51,000 nt of DNA from Adiantum capillus-veneris (taxonomy: Eukaryota; Streptophyta; Polypodiopsida; Polypodiales; Pteridaceae), in NCBI GenBank assembly GCA_014529385.2, contig CM043944.1:72349884-72400883 (forward strand). Direction: 5' to 3'. Below are positions 25,201 to 36,042 of the stretch, one piece after another. A program made the position numbers and the translations under genes. Position 1 is the stretch's first letter. Each line of letters begins with the position of its first letter. The notes below the pieces were generated by a model. The model had not been told where the DNA came from. It saw nothing but the letters and a program-made list of their open reading frames with translations, and made no database searches.

Positions 25201-25580
25201 TTCTTTTGAAAGTTTGCAATAAGGTACTTCCATACGTCGGGGGAAGTAGGCAGTTCATACATATCAAGCAAAAGAGAATCACTAAGAGCAAAAAGAATAT
25301 ACCGGCGAGCTGCTTCAAATATAGGTCCTTCAGTGATAAGCACGTTATCATGATCTGTATCAATAGGATGATGCGGACAAACACGATTTCCAAGGACAAC
25401 GTCAAAGAGTTCATCGCCTTCAAGAATTAACAATATCTTTGCTTTCCACCCGGAAATCCTTGGCCCTGGAAAGGAGGAACAGAACGCTGCCCAGAGTGAA
25501 AGCCATTGACAAGAATAGTCATAGCCATATCTAGTTGCGAGAAGACGTATAAGATAAGATCGCATAATTTGCACACCATA
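22207..25580 (-). pseudogene. E4 Copia gag-protease-integrase-RT, broken and truncated
   Basis: Minus-strand order from high to low coordinate: UBN2-type gag (about 24927-25580), CX2CX4HX4C zinc knuckle (about 24705-24765), protease DSGA motif (near 24465), GAG-pre-integrase zinc-binding region (about 23940-24110), integrase (23211-23940), and reverse transcriptase (22280-22930) with FLNG, QPEGF and YVDD. The Gag N-terminus is in another frame, so a frameshift separates it; the gag fragment at 31372 has the same one. In integrase the two Asp residues are present, but the position of the catalytic Glu, exactly 35 residues after the second Asp, is Lys (NGVAKRKNRT). RT stops soon after MVDLG, and RNase H is missing before the 3' LTR. 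The element cannot encode active machinery now. Its LTR ends, PBS type and polypurine tract match the non-coding family E1-E3, so intact copies elsewhere could mobilise them (inference). Confidence 0.85.
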
Positions 25581-26163
25581 TATGGTGAAGGCAGAAATTG
25601 AGAACGAGAGAAATATGACGACTGTGTTCTATCAACGATAAACGCAAGAAGGATGCTCAATACACGTCCAAAGATGTGAGAGACATCATTCAAAAAAACA
25701 GGGAAAAGGAGACTTCAATAATAAAAGAGTCCTCAAAATAGGGTGACGTGAGACGCAAGACTGACGGCCACAATATGAATAAAGATAAATTTTCTTGAAA
25801 AAGTTAATGCCAAAATTAAAAAAACGATCGCGGACGCTTCATGAAGACGCACGACGAAGAAAGCTGCGTCAAGCTCAATCTGCAGTAAAAATAGCGTAAC
25901 TTTCTGTTGCGAACTTCGATTGACGCAAACCTAGAACTCAAATCGAAGAGCTCAAGGAGACGAACAAGTTCTGGATGAAATATGCCTTGTGCTTTTCCCG
26001 CTTCTCCAGATTTTGAGCAGAAGACCCCCAAAAATTGAGACGAAGTTCAGGGTGTCAAAAAACAAATCAACAATAAAACATAATCAATGATTTATTATAT
26101 CGATTACTAATAAACACCACTGAAAACACTAATCATATTCTTATTAGCACAAAACAACCACAG
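25581..26163 (-). other. E4 untranslated leader (copy 1, 5' truncated)
   Basis: Near-identical to the leader part of the second fragment at 31372-32475. It stops at ccacag (26163), so this copy lacks its PBS and 5' LTR at this site. Confidence 0.8.
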
Positions 26164-27359
26164 TTATTTGAAAATGTGGCTAAACAATAGATGTGTAGAG
26201 GAACAATATTGAAGGATCCATAATTATTTTACAATATATCTAAACCATAGATGGCTAGTGAAACACTACTAACGATAATTATCCCTAATTAAGCAGTATC
26301 CGAGGATATAGTGGGTGCATAGTGATCCATCATTAGGGGTGGATAATAGTAATAGAGTTACTTGGAAATATAGAAATATGGCTAGATCTATAATTTGTGA
26401 AAGCTGTAGAGGTAGATTTTTTTAGATAACCATGACATAGCCAAGCTATTTCAATGTTTTATAGTCTTGATACTAGTATGGATAATTATGAGATCATAGA
26501 CATTCTTGAGCTTAGTAGTAAACATCTTTACCTTCATAAGTTGTTATGGTAGGTACAATTGTTCTAGGATAAAGTGATACTGTGGAATTCAAGTGCATGT
26601 AGGTCACGAGAATAATTGAAGCTATACTTGACAACCGATGTTGTAAACAAGTACATATGGCAACATAAACTCTTTATGTCATAATAGATAGTGCACGAGG
26701 TCTAAAGTGGCTATACAATGTTAATTGGTAACCTTGGGTACATAATAGATCCATAGTTATTTGACAACATGGCTAAACAATAGGTGACACGAGAGACAAT
26801 ATTGATGTTTTACAATATATCTAAAGCATAGTTGCCTAGTGAAACACTACTAAGGATAATTATCTTGGAGACAATATCTTGATACTAGAAATATTAATTG
26901 TCTCGAGGTGTATATGGTGTGGTTTTTGATATGTATAATTACCTGGCAATGAGGTGCTGCAACATGACGAGTCTCTCTATGCGTTTCCAGTATATGACGT
27001 CCCAGATGAGCAGTGTACTGAAATAAAGGGACACCTGGGTGGTCGGCTGAGGAGAAAGGGTCCCTCCAAAACCACTCACCAGGGTCCCACTACACTCGTG
27101 CCAATGGAAAACACTCCCAAGCCCACACCCTCTAGTGGCCAGTCGCAACAGCTGCTGGGTCAGGATCTATGACACAAATCCTCCCACAGATGCCCACCAC
27201 TCAGATCCTCTAAAAACAGCACTCTGCCACCTATGGGGCCTCTAATGAGACTCAGTGTAAGCATCCCTCACCCTGTAGCTATGATGTCCTATGATGTCCC
27301 GACGCATGCTCTGCACCCCTCTCATGCCTTGAACCAATATCTCAAAAACTTTCAATAAT
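26164..27359. other. No gene recognised; ~115-bp direct repeat
   Basis: A block (agttatttgaaaatgtggct... through gataattat) at 26162-26280 recurs at about 26754-26863. It is the left part of the 5.2-kb foreign block splitting E4. A 72-codon frame at 26954-27172 is Pro/Gln/Thr-rich but matches nothing I recognise. Confidence 0.5.
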
Positions 27360-30300
27360 GTTACACTATTTTCCACAAAATTTGGATGAGTTTTTTTTCC
27401 TTGCCTCTTGTAGGGTGACCCAATAAATTTTTCCCTTCTTCTACATTGGGATGGGTTCCAAACCGCTGCTACAACACAAAAGGATAGTGCTATGGTGGAA
27501 ATAGTTATCATGAATGGCAGGAAAAGGTCAATTGTTGAACCTATTCCAGTTCTTTTCTTGCCCTTGTCTCATAACGAGCTAGAAACAAAGCATGGTGATG
27601 TATTATCATTCTCCTTCAACCATTATTGGTTGAGCTTCAAACATCCTTTCTAGACGGATTTGATGTTGATTATGCCATGCCCAATGAAGCAATTTGCAAT
27701 GGCCTTCAAGAGGGAACAAGTCTAAGATGTATATTGATGGTTTGTACCGGCGATCATCCTGCTCAGTGCAAACTAGGTCAAGTGAAAGATGGTGGAATGG
27801 CCTTTTGTAGGTGAGACAAGGCGATGGTAGAGTTAAGGCGAGATGGTAATGGTACACAACGTTATGTTTACTCAAATAATAGATATCAAGGAAGATATCC
27901 TCCTGAGGAACGACATGTAGATGACTTGTGGAATAGTATTAGGATGTCCAAACGATGTACAACAAAGGAGAAGGTGGAGGAGACTTTAAGAGATGGAGGT
28001 CTAGCAGGTGAATCGGTGTTGTGGAGACTCTTTCATCTCTATGGATTTGACATCTCGAGAGACCTTGTGTATGACGTCATGCATATACTACCTTTAAATC
28101 TCTTTCAAAAGTACATAAAGAGATTAATTTCATTGGCCTCTTCGCAATTCAAGAAGAAGATTGAGGTTGCTATTAAAGAGGTTGCGGACTCTATTCCAAG
28201 GCCTATCTTGCATGCGGGTAGATGGCCAAAACGTGCCTCGACACAGTTCAAAATGTTTAAAGCAGAGGAATGCCAGAAATTCATTCAATGGTGTCTACCA
28301 CATGTTCTTAATGTGGTAGATTGAATTAGCAAAGAGGACAAATAACTTGGGATACTTTTGGTGGATATTGCCCACATGTTTTTTGACTGTAGTCGAGAAA
28401 AGGGTTGGAGCCAAGAATACATTGAAGTTTGCCGCTCTTTATTCCTATCATGGAGAATCCTTTATGAGGAGTACTATGGTGCCAATTCTTCTCCACTAGA
28501 ACATGTAGCAGGTATGGTTAGGTCAAAATTAACTAGCTTGGTAGTACAAAAGCTTTTGATAGTAAGCATCTAAAGCTTTTGATACTTACTAATGGATTTT
28601 TTCTTTTCACTTGTTTTGAAGGTAATGGAGAGATTTTGGATGATGTTTATCGTCATGGCTCTCATGATGGCACATGGTGTTTTAAGCATGAGAGAGATAT
28701 TTCAAACTACTTGAGCATACATACCAACAACAAATCGAATGAAATATCTTATAGCAAATACCATAGTCGGGTTTTGTGTATAGACATACACAAACAATTG
28801 AATTTAGAGAAGGATGGTCTCACAAGTTGCCAAAGAGATATGATTCTTATACATTCATGCTTGATCTTGCCTGAAAATCTCATTCATGGAGCAAGAGATA
28901 GGTGTTTTGAGATACACGAGAAATGCGTCCTTCATACATCTTCTGAGAGGAAGGCTAAGGATGTCTGGAATGCTTCTCTTCGATTATTACCATGCCCATG
29001 CCAAATCATGATCAAGAAAAAGGGTGTTTTTGTGGGAGCAAAAAAAACCAAAGCCGATAGAGCTTGAGACATTGGAGATAAATGGAATGATAGACTTTTG
29101 TCTAGAAAAGGTATTTGCTCACGAACAACGGGGAGAAGTCAATGTATCTGTTGTGGCAAAAAGTTTATTAGATAGCCCCAATATGATTGACGAAAACTCT
29201 GGAATGTGCCTTATTCACAAGAGCCAAAAGTCTAATTGTGGTATCATAGTTCAACCTATTGAGTGTTTGCGTTGCAAATTCTTTTGGCTTTGCACACAAT
29301 CGGATGAGCATGAGATACTTTATGAAACTAGTTGTCTCAAAGTTCTCTCAAGGTTATTATCTCCAGGCAAGGTAGGGTGTGTCCCACAATGTCTTGAGAA
29401 GGGTGACCTTGTCCTTGCAAGGTAGAGAGAAGATTTGAATACCAATGCATTTGTGAGAAGTGTGGATATTGACGAAAAGAAGGCACTTTTAACATGGAAA
29501 GATGAGCAACATGGAAAAGATTTGGTGGATTGGAGACACATATATAAGGTTATGCAAGGTATTATCTAGACAAAGATACATCTATCGTTACTTTTGTGTA
29601 TTTAACTACTTTTCTTGGAGTCATGCGTTTAATGATTTTTTTAATAATGGTTGTTGTAGGTTGTCATGCGCATTACAATGCGGAGGCGACTTGAATTTGG
29701 ACTTCTAAGTCGCCTAATAAAACTAGTGTATTTGTGCTACCTAGTCTAGATTTTGTCAACCAATGTTAGATTGTACCTCATGTGGACTCCCTACATTGGC
29801 TAGATGTGGAATTTTTTGCCAGTCTATTTATTTCGATATGTAATCGTTTATCTATGTCATGTTTATGGTCGACTGTTAAATCATATCAGCACATGTTGGC
29901 TACCTGGTTACTCAGGTTTCCAAGTTCAAGTTTTGATGTTTACTTTTATTTGAAAAGTGATTTTTAGATGTATTTTCTTTTTTGACAAGTTTTATACTAT
30001 ATGCATCTTTCTAAAATCAATAATATTACTAATGTGTCAATGATAATCTTCTGTTGCAACTGTTAGAATCTTTTTGCAGCTCCTTATGCAGACAGTAGGA
30101 GATCAATCAAGAGACAAGCGCTAACAATTTTTGGAACTTGAGTAGAGTATGACATTGTAGAGTTCATTGTGTTCATTGCACGATTCAATAATCTCCAATT
30201 TTGTGTGTTGTAGAAAGCTGTGTACTATCGTTGAACGTGTTTTTTTTTTAATAAACTAGCAATTTATATGGATTCTGGTGTTGGTAAGTTGAAGCTACTC

Positions 30301-30555
30301 ATGCCTAGCTTGCTATTTGATGTGTTGTTGCAGGAGACAAAGCGAATGTGGATTGTGTGGAGAAAATTGCTTTCTTTTAAAGTGGTGTTGGATATTTTTG
30401 TTGGTAACAAAAACTCTTTATGCTTAGCTTATTACCTGATATGTTGTTGGACACATTGTGAAGGTGGGTTGTGCATGGCCAGGTGACTTTTAGGTGAGAA
30501 AGATGCTATATTTTGGAAGTACTTTCCACTGCTAAGCTGTAACAGTAAGTGCATA
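27360..30555 (+). repeat. Duplicated segment, copy 2 (partner 12186-14452)
   Basis: Same boundaries as copy 1, but retains the ~0.93 kb that copy 1 has lost. It lies in the foreign block within E4. Confidence 0.9.
27414..29569 (+). pseudogene. Transposase-like gene, copy 2 (more complete)
   Basis: Starts after the same TTGCCTCTTGTAG acceptor as copy 1 and ends at TAG 29567-29569. It contains the CTGDHPAQC and YDVMHILPLNLF motifs. It adds the middle region missing from copy 1: FIQWCLPHVLNVVD, DIAHMFFDCS, GANSSPLEHVAG, ILDDVYRHGSHDGTWCF, HERDISNYLSI and ILIHSCLILPENL. A GT-AG intron (28512-28621, 110 bp, phase 1) joins LEHVAG to NGEILDD. Lesions are a frameshift near 27610 (shortened T-run), the same TGA after FCR (27812) as copy 1, a stop at 28322, a frameshift near 29030-29040 (A-run), and a CAG-to-TAG change at 29423. 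The Cys-rich and D-MH motifs suggest a TNP2/CACTA-related transposase; the C-terminal half is unlike the TNP2 remains at 45251-48053. It is dead as it stands. Confidence 0.6.
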
Positions 30556-31227
30556 TGTCACCATGGGTTTCTACCCATTTCGTTTGGTGAACCATTTGCA
30601 TGCTTCAGAGCTTGAACTGCAATGTAGAATGTGGAGTGTTGTAGGTTTTCTCAAGATGCATTTCTTCAAGGCCTCGTCCACTCTTTATTAGGGGTTTGGT
30701 ATCTGATGTGTTGTCTGGAAGAATGTGAAGCTTGATTTTGTGGCACATGTGGCTTTTAGGTGAGCAAAATGCTTGAAGGTATTGTCTACTGCTATGTTGT
30801 AAAAGACAATGATTATGTCATTATTATTGTTTTCTTATGAACCATGTGCAGGCTTTAAAGCTTGAAGTGCTATGTTTTGGAGATACTTTCCATTGCTAAG
30901 CTGAAACAACAACTGCATATGTCATCATGGATTTCTGCCCATTTTTTTTGTGAGACATGTGCATGATTCAAAGCTTGAATTGCAATGGAAAATCTGGGGT
31001 GTAGTAGGTATTTTCAAGATGCATTTCTTCAAGACCTCACCCACAGTTTAAGGCTGGTTTGTTATCTGATATGTTGGAAAGAATATGAAGCTAGCTAGCT
31101 TTTGTGGCACATGTGGCTTTTAGCTAAGCAAAATTCTGCCTTTTAAAGGTATTTTCTACTGCTACATTGTAATGGAAAGTGATTATGTCATCCATATTGT
31201 TATTTTCTTCTGGTGAACCATGTGCGG
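30490..31227 (+). repeat. ~366-bp degenerate tandem repeat, two units
   Basis: Four landmarks recur with spacing of 361-374 bp: the GCTTGAA-x-TGCAATG block (30597/30958), the TACTTTCCA-TTGCTAAGCTG block (30503/30869), the TACTGCTA-GATTATGTCAT block (30776/31146) and TGTGGCACATGTGGCTTTTAG. It begins in the 3' flank of copy 2 and is absent after copy 1. Confidence 0.75.
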
Positions 31228-31371
31228 CTTTAGAGCTTGAAATGCAATAGAGAACATGGGGTGTAGTTGCTTATATCAAGATGCGTTTCTTCTTTTATAG
31301 ATTCTTCCTTCTATTTTCTATACGTAATTTTGCAGGTATATTTGATCATGATACCACGTTGCAAGCAGAAG

Positions 31372-32475
31372 TGTAATCAGCTGCTTTTATGGAACAGGAT
31401 CACCGGCAACAGCAAGTTGATTAATAATAGATTTGAAAGACTCAATATGTCCCGTCATGGCAGTACCAACTTCATATTGTAGTTTGTTAAGAAACCCTCT
31501 CAAATAAAGTATTTCTGTAACATATTTCTTTTGAAAGTTTGCAATAAGGTACTTCCATACGTCGGGGAAAGTAGGCAGTTCATACATATCAAGCAAAAGA
31601 GAATCACTAAGAGCAAAAAGAATATACCAGCGAGCTGCTTCAAATATAGGTCCTTCAGTGATAAGCACGTTATCATGATCTGTATCAATAGGCTGAGGCG
31701 GACAAACACGATTTCCAAGGACAAAATCAAAGAGTTCATCACCTTCAAGAATTAACAATATCTTTGCTTTCCACCCGGAAATACTTGGCCTTGGAAAGGA
31801 GGAACAGAACGCTGCCCAGAGTGAAAGCCATTGACAAGAATAGTCATAGCCATATCTAATTACGAGAAGACGTATAAGATAAGATCGCATAATTTGCACA
31901 CCATATATGGTGAAGGCAGAAATTGAGAGCGAGAGAAATATGACGACTATATTCTATCAACGATCAACGCAAGAAGGATGCTCAATACACGTCCAAAGAT
32001 GTGAGAGACGTCATTCAAAAAAACAGGGAAAAGGAGACTTCAATAATAAAAGAGTCCTCAAAATAGGGTGACGTGAGACGCAATATTGACGGCCACAATA
32101 TGAATAAAGATAAATTTTCTTGAAAAAGTTAATGCCAAAATTAAAAAAACGATCGCGGACGCTTCACGAAGACGCACGACGAAGAAAACTGCGTCAAGCT
32201 CAATTTGCAGTAAAAATAGCATAACTTTCTGTTGCGAACTCCGATTGATGCAAACCTAGAGCTCGAAGAGACGAACAAGTTCTGGATGAAATATGCCATT
32301 GCGCATTTCCCGTTTCTCCAGATTTTGAGCAGAAGACCCCCAAAAATTGAGACGAAGTTCAGGGTGTCAAAAAACAAATCAACAATAAAACATAATCAAT
32401 GATTTATTATATCGATTACTAATAAACACCACAAAAAACACTAATCATATTCTTATTAGCACAAAACAACCACAG
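31372..32475 (-). pseudogene. E4 Copia leader plus gag N-terminal fragment (second copy)
   Basis: Near-identical to 25037-26163. Encodes the UBN2-type gag N-terminal region (LILEGDELFDFVLGNRV onwards) and stops at GDPVP, where homology to copy 1 ends. The frame break before GWKAKILL is shared with copy 1. Unlike copy 1, it continues upstream into an intact leader, PBS and 5' LTR. The two fragments flank the 26164-31371 foreign block as a 1.1-kb direct duplication. Confidence 0.8.
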
Positions 32476-32591
32476 CTAACAAGGATCAATGCTCAAAAAA
32501 TAAAATTTATAGCAATTTTGAATCTTACATGCGAATCGCATACACATAATTTTTTGTCACCATGAATTGAATCGGCGTGTGATCGTTACCA

Positions 32592-32602
32592 CTCTGATAC
32601 CA
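32592..32602 (-). other. E4 primer binding site
   Basis: Minus-strand TGGTATCAGAG immediately follows the LTR end CTCAACA. It is a perfect match to the usual initiator tRNA-Met PBS. Confidence 0.9.
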
Positions 32603-32611
32603 TGTTGAGAT

Positions 32612-32689
<78 letters not shown>

Positions 32690-32690
<1 letters not shown>

Positions 32691-35609
32691 TAGTTCTATT
32701 ATCATCCTGGGAGGTCAAATATGACCTATGGGACCAAATGAACATGTCACGTGGTGTGAGTGGAGTTCATAAGTGAGTCTCGATGCTCAAAAATGGCTGA
32801 AATGAGCGTCGCAATAGAGAGTCCACATCGTGGTTGGGAGAGGAAGGTATGTAGGGAGAGCTCATGGCTGAATATATGGGGAAAAGAGGACCTAATGTGG
32901 TCAAAAGCTGAGCACTCAAGTAGTGTGTGGTAATCACTCTCTCGCACTTGACGAGGGCATAAGGTGCAAAGTCGATGACACTCCTCGCCAGTGCCCCAAC
33001 GTCCTGTCTCGCAGCGTAGAGAATGGGAGCTAAGACGAATGGAGGCAATGGTGCGGATCGCACTCAACGGGATGGGCTCAAGGATGTAGGAATGGGTTCG
33101 GTTACCTCGTTCCGAGAAGAAGAGAGATTTGTAGTTTGGGGCAACGTGTGTGGTGTAATGGCTGAAGCGAGAACCTCCAGATTTCTCCCAAGCCATGATA
33201 CATTGGCGTTGTAAGAAGGCCTCATTAACTTGGGAGTCGATCGACGCATCCTTGACCAAGTGACATGCATCCCATCTTCCAAACCATTTCTTGATATCAA
33301 GCATCCACCCCGAACTTAGTATTTTGCTCTTGCATGTCTTTTGAACCTTTTGACTTGCTTCATATGCGATTCTAGGAAGTCGATGCAAAGGGCTACGTTG
33401 TGTCTTACGCATGTACTCCACAACCCTTTCCATGCCCAAGACCTCAATGGGAAGCGATCCGGACTCAAGAAGTAAGAGCATGTAGGGTGTTTGTGTCTTG
33501 ACTTGGAGAAAGTTGGTGAGAAAACGCTTTTGGACATTCTCAAACTCTTTCCAAGTAGACTTCCCGATGCTTCCACCCCACACGTCCACTCCATAAAGAA
33601 GCACCGGTGTCACCAATGTGTCAAAGAGGTACTTTTTGAGAGCCCAACACTTGATCTCTCCTGCATTGCACATGTTCTCAAATGCATAATAAGCCCTCTT
33701 TCCGGCTTCCAAGCGACGCATTGCACAATCCTTCCATTTATGATTGGATGGAACCTCAAGGCCAAGGTACTTGAAGTGATCTACCACTTCAAGTTTCTCA
33801 TTGTTGTATACAATGCATGGATTTTCGTCATTGAGGGTCTTTACAAGCATAACCTTGGTTTTGGATCCATTCACGATCAGCCCGCTATGTAGGCAAAAGC
33901 GTTCCAAGACACTCATAAGCTTTTGTGCATCTTCTAAGGTATGTGCCAAGAGCACTACATCATCCGCATAAAGCAAAAGCATGATCACCGCATTTCCAAT
34001 CTTAACCTCTTCTATGCCTTCTTGCTGCATAAAATCAAGAACCATGTATTCCAATTCATCAATGAGTAGCCCAAAGAGGGTTGGGGAAAGTGGGCATCCT
34101 TGTTTGACACCAATAGTGCTTGCAAAAAATTCTGAAATTCCATCTCCCATACGTAATCGACATATCACTTTTTGGTAGATGCGAAAGACTGCATGCATAA
34201 ATTCTCTCGGCACTTGAAGGCTTTGCATACGTCTCCAAAGATTTCCTCGCGGTACCATGTCAAAAGCTTTCTTGAAATCCACAAAGCAACAATACAACTT
34301 TTTTCCTTTCAATCGAGACGCTTCCATAAGAACTCGAAGAGTGACAAGGTGATCAATAGTGCTATGATGCTTTCGAAAACCTGCTTGGCCAAGCGCACAT
34401 TTGCCATTCTTTTCAGCCCATTCACTTATCTTCATCTCCATGATACATCCAAATAACTTTGCCATCAAAGAACCAACCATTATAGTGCGATAGTTGTTCA
34501 CATTGTTTACATCTCCTCCTTTGTGCAAAGGTTTGATCCAATTTGCACTCCAATCATGAGGCATGCCATACTGAAGTGCAAGGTTAAACATATCGCATAT
34601 CCAATATCGTGTTTTCTTGCTTGTCCATTTAATCATTTCAGCCTTGACACCTTGAAGGTCACCTGCCTTGCGAGTAGCAAGTTTCTCAACCGCACGGCAT
34701 ACATCTTCAATGGTAAAGAAGGGAGACATAAATGGAAGGGAGCTACAACCCTCCATCTTATCAACATTGGGTTGCTCATAGAGGTTCTTACAATGCATAT
34801 ACATATCCTCAAGAGTCAAGTCACCAAAGCTCTCAACGCGCTTGCCTTTTAGATTTTGCCAAAACTTGCCACATGCATGTGCTTTCTCTTGTGCTAAAAG
34901 AAGTTGTTTTTCGACTTCCCACCTTCTCCTCTTCTTTTGAACAAGTGCTTTGTATGTGTGTGAACATTCCAAGTAAACTTCCTTGTCTTTGATTGCATCC
35001 AATCTTAGCAAGTGTTTTTGGGCTTGACTACATTCCATGTCAAACCATTTCTTCTTGGTGCTACCCTTCTTAGACCTTTTGCAAGACATGTGTTTCGCCG
35101 AAAAGCATTCCTTCGCACAAGAGAAAATTACTTCTTTGAAAACTTTCCACTTGCATTCTAATGTTGGGCTCCCTTGATGCTCTATCATGCTTAACATTTG
35201 GTCCACCATATCAGCATATATAAGTGCTCGTTTGAAGTCTAGACGTAGGTACAAATGATTCACATCATGATTGGAGGCTACATGCTCGGGCCGTTTACCA
35301 CACTTGAGGTCAATACATAACATCCTATGATCCGATTCCGGATTCCATTCACCAAGTGTAAAGCTTTGTATGCATTCTAGAGTGGCTTCTGAGAACAACA
35401 TATAGTCAATCACGCTAGCACCATTGTGCTTTCTACATGTAAAGTCATTGGTGCCTTGCCATAGAGATACACCATTTGCAATGAGCATTCCGGTACTATT
35501 GCACATATGTAGAAGTGACTTTCCATAGTGATCCACTTCTTTTGCATCATTAGAACTTCGATTATACATGTATGAGTCATCCACTCTTCTTGATACATGC
35601 GGCATGTCG

Positions 35610-35611
<2 letters not shown>
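32690..35611 (-). mobile_element. 5'-truncated LINE inserted in the LTR microsatellite
   Basis: Non-LTR element bounded on both sides by the (GA)n of the E4 LTR. The 5' part of the endonuclease is missing, as usual for incomplete target-primed reverse transcription. The 3' tail (minus strand TTTGGTCCCATAGG, TCATATTTGACCTCC, GATAATAGAAC) runs straight into TATC(TC)n with no poly(A). Any target duplication would be hidden in the repeat. Confidence 0.8.
32747..35611 (-). CDS. LINE ORF2 protein (partial endonuclease, reverse transcriptase, zinc motif)
   Basis: About 955 codons of LINE sequence remain open, with stop at 32747. The frame extends a further ~61 codons into the host LTR (a Ser-Leu run), so the nominal 1016-residue start at 35797 is an accident. 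Domains in order, in nominal numbering: C-terminal half of an APE-type endonuclease (SVIDYMLFSEA, then PESDHRMLCIDL); reverse transcriptase with YRTIMVGSLMAKLF, GQAGFRKHHSTIDHL, CCFVDFKKAFDMVPR near 505, GVKQGCPLSPTLF and YADDVVLL near 610; then a C-terminal CX2C...HX4C zinc-knuckle-like motif near 925-950. The YADD catalytic pair is intact. Missing endonuclease residues make this copy unable to move alone. The open frame suggests a young insertion. Confidence 0.85.
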
Positions 35612-35657
<46 letters not shown>

Positions 35658-35761
35658 AGAGACACCATGTACGCTCCCAAAGACTGATTCATATTGAGGA
35701 CAAGATACAAATATATAGGTGAGACCAAGTTGAGTAGCGTGAGCCATATATAGCGCCAACA

Positions 35762-36042
35762 AAGAAAACCTTTAGTTAATTTGGGATGATCGTCCACATT
35801 TGGTACATGCTTCAGTATTCTAGTCTACTCCAGTTTGATATCAAATGAGTAATCTATATTCCACTTTGATATCAAGATTCCAATCTATTCCTATTTGATA
35901 TCAAACAAGTAATTTATATTCCACTTTTTTATGCCTTATCTAGTCCATTGGTCACATGCACAAAGATTCCCCAATTTAGGCTGTGTGTAAATACTCATCC
36001 TCGTGTAGATTCACCGATTTAGAAAACACCAATTGTACGTAT
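35762..36042. other. Short spacer with a ~65-bp degenerate repeat
   Basis: TTTGATATCAAA, GTAAT and TATATTCCACTTT recur at about 35838-35930. No gene. The right edge (36038-36042, CGTAT) is the left target duplication of E3. Confidence 0.6.

Larger units (their letters stand above)
32603..35761 (-). repeat. E4 Copia 5' LTR, split by a LINE
   Basis: The U5 side is 32603-~32690 (TGTTGAGATGTAGAGAG and (GA)n on the plus strand). The U3 side is ~35612-35761 (GA tract, acaagagacaccatg, ending gccatatatagcgCCAACA). Joined, they correspond to the LTR at 21785-21975. The break falls inside the (GA)n tract, where a 2.9-kb LINE is inserted. The right flank AAGAA does not match the GCATG left of the 3' LTR. 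Confidence 0.8.

Noticed and set aside
32767-33300. Separate genes suggested by ORFs on both strands within the LINE
   Set aside because: They are shadows of the long ORF2 frame, which carries the recognisable RT and zinc motifs.
21785-35761. A single intact full-length Copia element across this interval
   Set aside because: Outer flanks differ (GCATG against AAGAA), the leader and gag start are duplicated, and RNase H is missing.
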